From assembly GCA_019235885.1 (NCBI GenBank), contig JAFAKB010000026.1, forward strand, positions 27,365 to 91,364: DNA of 64,000 nucleotides, in the 5' to 3' direction. The notes under the pieces are model-generated. The model had not been told where the DNA came from. It made no database searches and saw nothing but the letters and a program-made list of their open reading frames with translations. Origin of the DNA: Candidatus Eremiobacterota bacterium (GTDB taxonomy: Bacteria; Vulcanimicrobiota; Vulcanimicrobiia; Vulcanimicrobiales; Vulcanimicrobiaceae). The translations under genes and the position numbers were made by a program. Numbering within the stretch: position 1 is the stretch's first letter; each line of letters opens with the position of its first letter. Positions 35,241 through 43,278 of this stretch are shown piece after piece.

Positions 35241-35972
35241 TCACCCCTGCGTTTCCAAGTAGACGGTGCGGGCCGAGCGCGCCAGCTCGTCCGAGGACTC
35301 GGTCCCGACGACGCGGCCGCGCTGCATGAGATACGCGCGCCCGCAGATGCGCGCCGCGAGCCGCAAGTTCTGCTCGACGAGCAGGATCGTCACGCCGCGC
35401 TCGGCCAGCCGCGCGAGCACACCGAAGATCTCGGCGCGCACTTTGGGCGCCAGCCCGAGGCTCGGCTCGTCCAGGAGAAGCAACTCGGGCTTCGCCATCA
35501 GCGCGCGCCCGACGGCGACCATCTGCTGCTCGCCGCCGGAAAGCGACCCGGCGGTGGCGTCGCGATAGCGCACCAGCGGCGGAAACAGCGCGAAGACGTC
35601 GGCGAGATCCGCGTTGAGCTCGGCGCGCTTCGCGGGGCGTGCGTACGCCCCCAGCAGCAGGTTCTCGCGCACGGTGAGCGGCGCGAAGATGCCTCGCCGC
35701 TCGGGACAGAGCGCGACCCGGCGCGCGGCGAGCTTGTCGGGCGGCGTGCCCGTCACGTCGGCGCCGTTGATCCGCACGCGCCCCGACTTCGGGGGGATCA
35801 GCCCGGTGATCGATCCGACCAGCGTCGTCTTCCCGGCGCCGTTCGGCCCGACGATCGCGACCGTCTCGCCGCGCTGCACCGTCAAGCTGACGTCCCACAA
35901 GATCTGCACGCGCCCGCGAATCGTCGAGACGTTCTCGACGTCAAGCACGGGTGTGCCCGCCATCGTCGTCAT
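35241..35972 (-). CDS. livF: Branched-chain amino-acid ABC transporter ATP-binding protein LivF
   Basis: 243 residues from the ATG at 35972, or 240 from the ATG at 35963. ABC ATPase with Walker A GPNGAGKTT (about 41), signature LSGGEQQM, Walker B LLLLDEPSLGLAP and the H-loop-equivalent VEQN typical of LivF. Energises LivHM import in the inner membrane. The first ATG is part of a dispersed repeat copy (35968-35990) lying between livG and livF, so the repeat supplies the start codon. Confidence 0.92.
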   Translation of the reverse strand: MTTMAGTPVLDVENVSTIRGRVQILWDVSLTVQRGETVAIVGPNGAGKTTLVGSITGLIPPKSGRVRINGADVTGTPPDKLAARRVALCPERRGIFAPLTVRENLLLGAYARPAKRAELNADLADVFALFPPLVRYRDATAGSLSGGEQQMVAVGRALMAKPELLLLDEPSLGLAPKVRAEIFGVLARLAERGVTILLVEQNLRLAARICGRAYLMQRGRVVGTESSDELARSARTVYLETQG

Positions 35973-35990
35973 CCTGACCTTGTCGAAGGA
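35968..35990 (-). repeat. Dispersed repeat supplying the livF start codon
   Basis: Copy of the family (minus strand reads TCCTTCGACAAGGTCAGGAT then GAC). The GGATGAC end provides the ATG at 35972 and part of an AGGTCAGG purine-rich stretch before it. Confidence 0.8.
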
Positions 35991-35997
35991 CGAAGCG

Positions 35998-36810
35998 TCA
36001 TTCGAGCTCGTCTCCGATGTACGCGTCGACCACCAGCGGGTCCGCCGCGACGGCTTGCGGCGCGCCTTCGGCGATCTTGCGGCCGTGGTCGAGCACGACG
36101 ACGCGGTCGGCGACCGCGAGCAGCTCGCCGACGGCGTGCTCGACGAGCAGCACCGCGACACCGTTCGCGCGCGCGCTGCGAATCGACGCCAGCACCGCCT
36201 CGATCTCGTCGGGATTCAAACCGGAGAGAGGCTCGTCGAGGAGCAGCACGGCGGGTGCGACCGCGAGCGCGCGCGCGAGCTCGAGCAGCCGTTCTTCGCC
36301 GAACGCGAGCGACTCCGTCGGGCGATCTGCCATCGCGGCGATCCCGGCTTGCTCGAGGAGGGCGCCGGCGCGCTCGCGCAGCGCCGCGTCGTGCCGGCGG
36401 CTTTCGCGAACGCCGAGCCCGCACGGGATCAGCTCGCGCGGCGCGGCCGGCGGATACGTTCCGCCGGCGTCGAGCGCGGCCAGCGCCACTTCGACGCTCT
36501 CGCGCACGCTGAGCCCCCAGAACATCACCGGCGTTTGAAACGTGCGCGTCACGCCGAGCGCGGCGACGGCGTCGACGTCGCGCCCGGTGAGCCGCGTCTC
36601 GCCGAGCAGCACTTCCCCGGCGGTCGGCTTCTGCACGCCGCTGATCACGTTGAAGAGCGTCGTCTTGCCGGCTCCGTTGGGGCCCATCACGCCGAGCACC
36701 TCGCCACCGCGCGCGTCGAACGTCACCTCGTCGACCGCGACGACACCGCCGAAGCGCACCGTCACGTTGCGCACCGCGAGCGCCGCGGCGCCGGCGACGA
36801 CCGCGCTCAC
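35998..36810 (-). CDS. livG: Branched-chain amino-acid ABC transporter ATP-binding protein LivG
   Basis: 270 residues, GTG start at 36810 overlapping the livH stop (GTGA). Walker A GPNGAGKTT (about 43-51), TRTFQTPVMF Q-loop, a LAFGEERLLE signature (LivG proteins often deviate from LSGGQ), Walker B VLLLDEPLSGL and the VEHAVGEL switch His. Pairs with LivF to drive branched-chain amino-acid import. A repeat element separates it from livF. Confidence 0.92.
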   Translation of the reverse strand: MSAVVAGAAALAVRNVTVRFGGVVAVDEVTFDARGGEVLGVMGPNGAGKTTLFNVISGVQKPTAGEVLLGETRLTGRDVDAVAALGVTRTFQTPVMFWGLSVRESVEVALAALDAGGTYPPAAPRELIPCGLGVRESRRHDAALRERAGALLEQAGIAAMADRPTESLAFGEERLLELARALAVAPAVLLLDEPLSGLNPDEIEAVLASIRSARANGVAVLLVEHAVGELLAVADRVVVLDHGRKIAEGAPQAVAADPLVVDAYIGDELE

Positions 36811-37682
36811 GCGCGCCGCACCGCGCGCCCGAGCAGTCCTTGCGGGCGCAGCACCAGCACGAGCACGAGAATCAAAAAGCCGACCCCTTCTTCCCAGCCG
36901 GTCGACGTCAAGCCTCCGGCGACTTTCTCGACGATCCCGAGCACGAAGCCGCCCAGCAGCGCGCCCGGCAAGCTGTCGAGGCCGCCGAGCACTGCGGCGA
37001 CGAAGCCCGCGAGCCCGAGCGAGAGCCCCATGTCGTACGTCGCGCTGGTGATCGGCGCGATCACCACGCCGCCGAGTCCGCCGATCGCCGCCGCCGCGAC
37101 GAAGCTCCAGAATGCGAACGTGCGCAGCGGGATCCCGAACGTCGAGGCGATCGGCGGGTTCGCGACCGCCGCGCGCACCGCCGTTCCGGCGTACGTGTGC
37201 CGGAAGAACACGTAGAGCGCGCCGAACACGAGCACGTCGGTCAGCAGCACCCACAGCGCTTGCGGCGGCAGCACGCCGCCGAACACGGAGACCGCGCTGC
37301 CACCGCTGAACGCGTTCAGGCTCAGCGGGTTCGTGCCCCACACGAACAAGCCGAGCCCGCGCAGCGCGACGTCGAGCCCGAGCGTGATGAAGATCAGCGT
37401 GACGCCGCTCGCCGCGCGCGCCGGCCGGATCGCGAGCAGATAGCACAGCCCGCCGGCGGCCGCCACGACGACGACGGCGATGCCGGCCGCGGCGAGCACC
37501 GGCATCCCGCCGCTCGCGAGCGATGCAGCCGTCATCGCGCCGAGCATCGCGAACTCGCCCTGCGCGAAGTTGATCAATCCGGTCACTTGATAGATCAGCA
37601 CGAAGCCCGCGGCGATCAGCGCGTAGATCGCGCCGGCGACGACGCCGGCGAGCACGTATTGCCAGACTTCCTGCGCGATCAC
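36807..37682 (-). CDS. livH: Branched-chain amino-acid ABC transporter permease LivH
   Basis: 291 residues, GTG start overlapping the livM stop. About eight transmembrane helices; LivH landmarks ALIAAGFVLIYQVTGLINFAQGEF near the N-terminus and GLDSLPGALLGGFVLGIVE toward the end. Inner-membrane half of the LivHM channel. Start and stop overlap both neighbours by 4 nt, so the complex is translated as a unit. Confidence 0.93.
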   Translation of the reverse strand: MIAQEVWQYVLAGVVAGAIYALIAAGFVLIYQVTGLINFAQGEFAMLGAMTAASLASGGMPVLAAAGIAVVVVAAAGGLCYLLAIRPARAASGVTLIFITLGLDVALRGLGLFVWGTNPLSLNAFSGGSAVSVFGGVLPPQALWVLLTDVLVFGALYVFFRHTYAGTAVRAAVANPPIASTFGIPLRTFAFWSFVAAAAIGGLGGVVIAPITSATYDMGLSLGLAGFVAAVLGGLDSLPGALLGGFVLGIVEKVAGGLTSTGWEEGVGFLILVLVLVLRPQGLLGRAVRRA

Positions 37683-38632
37683 GTACCGCGCGCCTCGCCC
37701 AAGCGGCCGGCCAGCCCGCGCGGCAAGAAGATCAGCATCGCAATCAGGATGACGCCGAAGAAGAACGACTGCACGTCGCCGCGCGCGCTCGGCACCACGA
37801 GCGGCACGGCCGTTTGCAAGATCTGCCGCAGCGCCACGACCACCGCGGCGCCGATCACCGCGCCCGACAAGCTGCGGATCCCGCCGATCACCGACATCAG
37901 CACGAAATTGACCGAGAGCAAGAAGTCGAACGAGCTGGGGTCGATGTACGAGGCTTGCGAAGCGAAGACGGCGCCCGCGACGCCGGCGTACACCGCGCTC
38001 AGCACGAACGTCTGCCGCTTCAGCCGTTCCGCGTCGACGCCGAGCGCCTGCGCGCCGAGCTCGCCGGCCGAGATCGCGACCAGCGAGCGCCCGAAGCTCG
38101 AGCGCACCAAGTTCCCCGCGAACCACAGCCCGAGCGCAAGCAGCGCCCAGGCCAGAATCGCATACGCGCGCTGATCGAACGTATACGAGCCGAGCGCGAA
38201 GCCCGGGATGTCCTTGAACCCGGACGAGCCTCCGATGAACTCCCACTGGTTGAAGACGACGTTGATGACGATGCCCAGCGCGAGCGTCGCGAGCGCGAGC
38301 AAGTTCTCACGCAAGCGCAGCGCGACGAAGCTCAGCACGTAGGCGGCCAGCGCCGCGGCGAGCGCGCCGGCGAGCGTGCCGAGCCAGGGCGAGACCGGCC
38401 ACGGCGTGCCGAGCGTCTTCACCGCCAGCGCGGCCGACGCGTACGCGCCGATCCCGAAGAACGCCGCTTGCCCGAGCGAGACTTGTCCGGCGTAGCCCAT
38501 GAAGAGGTTGAGCCCGATCGCGACCAGCGCGTAGAGCGCGATCAGCGTCAGCAGCCCCGTGTAGTACGAGGGCAGAAACCAGACGAGCGCGGCGACGAGC
38601 GCGAGCAGCACGAGTCCGATTCGGCCGTACAA
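37679..38632 (-). CDS. livM: Branched-chain amino-acid ABC transporter permease LivM
   Basis: 317 residues. TTG start at 38632 chosen for the AAAGGGA ribosome site before it. LivM landmarks: LYALVAIGLNLFMGYAGQ with VSLGQAAFFGIGAY, ERLKRQTFVLSAVYAGVAG and FVLMSVIGGIRSLSGAVIG. About nine transmembrane helices. First gene of the eight-gene minus-strand operon livM-H-G-F-K, E1alpha, E1beta-E2 and E2, which links uptake to oxidative decarboxylation of the derived keto acids. Confidence 0.92.
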   Translation of the reverse strand: MYGRIGLVLLALVAALVWFLPSYYTGLLTLIALYALVAIGLNLFMGYAGQVSLGQAAFFGIGAYASAALAVKTLGTPWPVSPWLGTLAGALAAALAAYVLSFVALRLRENLLALATLALGIVINVVFNQWEFIGGSSGFKDIPGFALGSYTFDQRAYAILAWALLALGLWFAGNLVRSSFGRSLVAISAGELGAQALGVDAERLKRQTFVLSAVYAGVAGAVFASQASYIDPSSFDFLLSVNFVLMSVIGGIRSLSGAVIGAAVVVALRQILQTAVPLVVPSARGDVQSFFFGVILIAMLIFLPRGLAGRLGEARGT

Positions 38633-38712
38633 CGAGTCCCTTTCCGGCGCGGCACGAGCGAGAGGAGAATGCGGTCCCCGTTCGGATTCTCACCGCACGA
38701 TGGCTCAACTCC

Positions 38713-39201
38713 TTGTCACGGCACGTGGGCGCTGAGTACTTCGCGCCGCGACCGGCGACCGCGGCCGACGTCGACGTGCTGGTGCGCCACCGCGTGCGAA
38801 TGTTCGCCGAGATGGGATTCACCAGCGACGACGGTTTCGCGGGACTCGCGGCGGCCTGCCGCGGATGGTTCGCCGACGCGCTCGCCGCCGGACGCTATCT
38901 CGGCTGGCTCGTCGCGCGCGCCGATGCGCCGAGCGAGATCGTCGCCGGCAGCGGACTGCTGTTGCACGAGTGGCCACCCGGGATTCGCGACCTCGGCACG
39001 ACGCGCGCGTACGTCTTGAACGTCTACACCGAACCGCCGCACCGCGGCCACGGCCTCGCGACGCAGCTCACGCGTGCCGCAGTCGACGAAGCACGGAACC
39101 GTGGAATTCGTGTCGTCACGCTGCACGCCAGCGACGAAGGCGCGCCGATCTACCGCCGCCTCGGCTTCGAAGAAACCAATGAGATGCGGCTGCTGCTTTA
39201 G
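38713..39201 (+). CDS. GNAT-family N-acetyltransferase
   Basis: 162 residues with a TTG start (a GTG four codons on is an alternative). GNAT core: acetyl-CoA-binding strip VLNVYTEPPHRGHGLATQL (R/Q-x-x-G-x-G/A type, about 101-119) and the C-terminal YRRLGFEETNEM strand. Transfers an acetyl group from acetyl-CoA to a small molecule or protein amine; substrate unknown. Divergent from livM. Confidence 0.82.
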   Translation: MSRHVGAEYFAPRPATAADVDVLVRHRVRMFAEMGFTSDDGFAGLAAACRGWFADALAAGRYLGWLVARADAPSEIVAGSGLLLHEWPPGIRDLGTTRAYVLNVYTEPPHRGHGLATQLTRAAVDEARNRGIRVVTLHASDEGAPIYRRLGFEETNEMRLLL

Positions 39202-39306
39202 CATGACGAACTGGCAGGGCGCGTCGGAGCACGGTGCCAGCATGCTGGCATCACGCTGTGCGACGATTCGGGCATGATGCGTCGCCTTTTCTATCCCAAG
39301 AGACGA

Positions 39307-39996
39307 ATGATTCTTATGTGCGACTTCGACCGCGGCGGTTTCATGCCGCCCGAGAGGGTGAAGCGTCGTCGCGTCGTCGTCTTGCGCATCTTCGGGCGCA
39401 TCGCAATCGTCGTACCGCTGAGCGCGGCGCAGCCGCGGGAGCCTCAGCCGTACTACGCGTCGCTCGATCCGACGCGGTACTCTTCGATTACCGTCCCAGT
39501 TTGGGCAAAGGCGAATGCGATAACGCACGTGGCCTTCGAACGCCTCGACCGCGTCAGGCTCCGCGGTTACAATTACACCGAACTGCTGACGGCGGGAGAC
39601 TTCAAACGAGTGCTGCTTGCGGTTGCGCATGCTACCGGCATCGTGCATCTTGACTGTTTTTCGACGACAGGTTATACTCGGAGCGTTCCCCGCGAGAGCG
39701 GGCTTGAGGGTTCCGTTTCGGCAGAACCCGGGGAGGACGGGAGGCAACGCCTCCCTTTTTCTTTGCTCGCGGAAGTAGGTGCGTCCGGCTCGTGTTCTTC
39801 GTTCGCCGCCGCCGCCGTCGTCTCTGGCACGAACCCGTGCGATTCTAGAAGGCCGATATCGTGGGACTTGACTGCTTCTCGAAGATGCGTTACTTTCGGC
39901 AAGTCCGCCGCGAACGCGGGCTCCTGGGTTCGGACGCGCTGGAACCCTGCGATGAAGGGAAGCGCCGCTTCCCTTTTTCTTTACCCGCGGATGTAG
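39307..39996 (+). CDS. PemK/MazF-like toxin with an abnormal C-terminal read-through tail
   Basis: Residues 1 to about 115 match PemK/MazF-family endoribonuclease-like proteins of the MCDF/PPE type: MILMCDFDRGGFMPPERVKRRR, IAIVVPLSAAQ, TVPVWAKANAITHVAFERLDRVR and a C-terminal LLAVAHATGI. Such proteins typically end here, but this frame continues another 110 or so residues through the two sRNA units to a TAG at 39996. The tail shows no domain. No protein antitoxin gene precedes it. Lower G+C than neighbours suggests acquisition. The start at 39307 follows AAGAGACGA; an upstream in-frame ATG is at 39274. Confidence 0.7.
   Translation: MILMCDFDRGGFMPPERVKRRRVVVLRIFGRIAIVVPLSAAQPREPQPYYASLDPTRYSSITVPVWAKANAITHVAFERLDRVRLRGYNYTELLTAGDFKRVLLAVAHATGIVHLDCFSTTGYTRSVPRESGLEGSVSAEPGEDGRQRLPFSLLAEVGASGSCSSFAAAAVVSGTNPCDSRRPISWDLTASRRCVTFGKSAANAGSWVRTRWNPAMKGSAASLFLYPRM
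39650..39678 (+). promoter_or_regulatory. Sigma-70-type promoter of sRNA unit 1
   Basis: TTGACT (39650-39655), 17-nt spacer, TATACT (39673-39678): near consensus, with a start expected about 39684-39686. It lies at the 3' end of the toxin domain. Confidence 0.75.
39684..39764 (+). ncRNA. Candidate small RNA, unit 1
   Basis: About 80-nt predicted transcript from the promoter at 39650 to a T-tract. Stem 1 CCCGC-GAGA-GCGGG (GNRA loop), stem 2 GGGTTC/GAACCC around a 10-nt loop, stem 3 GGGAGGC-AAC-GCCTCCC followed by TTTTTCTTT (intrinsic terminator, 39739-39764). Unit 2 keeps the same three stems with changed pairs. No known RNA family recognised. It overlaps the read-through tail of the toxin frame. 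Confidence 0.65.
39739..39764 (+). terminator. Intrinsic terminator of sRNA unit 1
   Basis: 7-bp stem GGGAGGC/GCCTCCC, 3-nt loop, then TTTTTCTTT. Confidence 0.85.
39766..39866 (-). pseudogene. GNAT 3'-end fragment
   Basis: On the minus strand the translation carries ESHGF and NEEHEPDA strips equivalent to ESHGF and NEEHEPDAL of the intact GNAT protein at 39981-40424. Only about 34 codons are present, with substitutions and an indel. It is the decayed coding part of the duplicated 218-bp unit. Confidence 0.75.
39868..39896 (+). promoter_or_regulatory. Sigma-70-type promoter of sRNA unit 2
   Basis: TTGACT (39868-39873), 17-nt spacer, TACTTT (39891-39896); weaker -10 than unit 1. Confidence 0.65.
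39902..39982 (+). ncRNA. Candidate small RNA, unit 2
   Basis: About 80-nt predicted transcript. Stem 1 CCGC-GAAC-GCGG, stem 2 GGGTTC/GAACCC, stem 3 GGGAAGC-GCC-GCTTCCC followed by TTTTTCTTT (39957-39982). Relative to unit 1 the terminator stem has a compensated G-C to A-T pair, supporting selection on structure. Its T-tract runs into the stop codon of the oppositely oriented GNAT gene, so the hairpin may also serve that gene. Confidence 0.65.
39957..39982 (+). terminator. Intrinsic terminator of sRNA unit 2
   Basis: 7-bp stem GGGAAGC/GCTTCCC, 3-nt loop GCC, then TTTTTCTTT. Confidence 0.85.
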
Positions 39997-40424
39997 AGTG
40001 CGTCCGGCTCGTGTTCTTCGTTCTCGGCGCCGTCCGTCTCGCGCACGAGCGTGAACCCGTGCGATTCGTAGAAGCTGATCGCGTCGGTGTTGCGCTGGAA
40101 CGTCCAGAGGCGCAGCGTTGCGTTCGAGTCCATCGCTTTGCGCAGGAGCGCGGTTCCGATGCGACGGCGCAGATGCTCGGGATGGACGTAGAGATGGTCC
40201 AGCCAGCCGTCGCGGAACGCGCAGAAACCGACCAGCACACCGTCGCGCTCGGCGACCCATACCTCGCATACCGGGAAGACGCGGTCGCGGAAGTACGCGC
40301 GGTCTTCTTCCGCCGTGTGCAAATCCGGCAGGTACGAGAGCTGCGCCTGCCGGCTGATCCGAAACAGCGCGGCGATCGCATCCGACTCTTCGGTGCGCGC
40401 GCGGCGGATCACGATGAGCTGCAT
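39981..40424 (-). CDS. GNAT-family N-acetyltransferase
   Basis: 147 residues from the ATG at 40424. GNAT fold: N-terminal IRRARTEESDAIAALF, central LDHLYVHPEHLRRRIGTALL (acetyl-CoA pyrophosphate loop RRxxGT, about 78-97) and NTDAISFYESHGF (about 118-130), typical of small-molecule or peptide acetyltransferases. Its 3' end is duplicated upstream together with an sRNA unit. Its stop lies in the T-tract of sRNA unit 2. Substrate unknown. Confidence 0.85.
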   Translation of the reverse strand: MQLIVIRRARTEESDAIAALFRISRQAQLSYLPDLHTAEEDRAYFRDRVFPVCEVWVAERDGVLVGFCAFRDGWLDHLYVHPEHLRRRIGTALLRKAMDSNATLRLWTFQRNTDAISFYESHGFTLVRETDGAENEEHEPDALYIRG

Positions 40425-40480
40425 CGTCCCGCAGGTTACCTCCGGCAGCATCGGAGACCTTGCACGGCGAAAGGCTTTGC

Positions 40481-41678
40481 GTGACCACCGCTTCGTCGCC
40501 GCGCCCGCTCGCTTGGAACCTGCGCGGCGTCTCGCTGATGGCGTTCGCGCACGGCGCGAGCGATCTGTACTCCGGAATCCTGCCCTTCGTGATCTTCTAC
40601 GTCGTCACGCGGGCCGGGCTGCCCGCGTGGTGTCAGGGGACGCTCGCGTTCGCGTGGTATCTGACGAGCTCGATCGCGCAGCCGCTCGTCGGCGCTTACA
40701 GCGACCGGCGCGGCAAATGGTGGTTCTTGCCGGGGTCGGTCGCGCTCACCGCGATTGCGGTTTCCGCGACGCCGGCGGCGAACTCGCTCGGCGCGCTGGT
40801 CGCGCTCGTCGTCGCCGGGGGAATCGGCTCGGCGGTCATGCATCCGGAAGCCGGCCGGTATTCGGCGCTCCTCGGCGGAACGAAGCGTGCCTCGGCGATC
40901 TCGATCTTCCAGATCGGCGGACAGATCGGGTACGGCCTCGGTCCGCTCGTCGCCGCAGCACTGCTCGCGCATGCCGGCGGCGCGACGGTGTTGGCGATGT
41001 GCCTGCCCGGCGTCGCCGCAGCGCTCGCCGTCGCGACCGTGCTGCCGTCGTTCGCACGAGACGCCGACGCCGCCGCGCCGCGTCGCGCGCCGGCCGGCGA
41101 AGCGGTGCACCCGCGCGCCGACTACACGGCGCTCGCGTTGCTGATCGCGAGCACGGCGCTGCGATATCTCACCAACGCCTCGTTCGCCTTCTATTTGCCG
41201 AACCTGCTGACGGCGCGCGGCCTGCCCCTTACCGCGACCGGCGCCACCGTCACGGCGTTCCTGATCGCGGCTGCGATCGGGCTGTACGCCGGCGGCGCAA
41301 GCGCGGACCGCTTCGGTCACGCCCGGGTCGCCATCGCGGGGCTCGTCACGTCCGTTCCGCCGCTGCTGCTGGGGCTCGCGCTGCACGGGCCGCTCGCGAT
41401 CGCGCTGCTGCTGCTCGGCAGCATGCTCATCTCGATGCAGAACGCGCCGGGCGTCGCACTGGCTCAGTCCCTTCTGCCGCGAAACCTCGGAACCGCGGTC
41501 GGCCTGATGAACGGCGTCGCGTTCGGGCTGGGCTCGCTCGGCGTCGCGCTCGTCGGCGTCGTCGTCACCCGCTCGGGGCCCGATGCCGCGCTCGCGCTGA
41601 CGGCGTTCGCGCCGCTGCTCGCCGCCGTCGCCTACGCGATCGTCGCGCTGCGCATGCGATCAATGATCGTCATCCCCG

Positions 41679-41701
<23 letters not shown>
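40481..41701 (+). CDS. MFS transporter, fosmidomycin-resistance-like
   Basis: About 406 residues from the GTG at 40481, chosen for its AAAGG ribosome site. Twelve transmembrane helices in two bundles around a central loop (about 200-225). The loop motif [14 protein letters not shown] (MFS motif A region, about 73-86) and [12 protein letters not shown] match the Fsr/fosmidomycin-resistance branch. Probably a drug or metabolite exporter. It overlaps the convergent mmsA by 23 nt. Confidence 0.85.
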
Positions 41702-43187
<1,486 letters not shown>

Positions 43188-43278
43188 GAACGATGGTGCG
43201 CCCGGGCCGGGGGAGGAACCTCTCGGGTGGGGGTTGTAGGCCCGCGGACCTTTCCGTCACAGCAGGAGGGAACGCCCG

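Larger units (their letters stand above)
39650..40085 (+). repeat. 218-bp tandem duplication, two copies
   Basis: Copy 1 39650-39867, copy 2 39868 to about 40085. Each holds a TTGACT-17-T promoter, three hairpins, a T-tract and the reverse complement of a GNAT 3' coding end. Similarity is high in the promoter, terminator and GNAT part, with compensatory changes in the stems. Confidence 0.8.

Noticed and set aside
39672..39902. Minus-strand 76-aa frame across sRNA unit 1 as a gene
   Set aside because: Only its middle resembles the GNAT C-terminus; the rest is the complement of the sRNA and terminator, so it is treated as a gene fragment.
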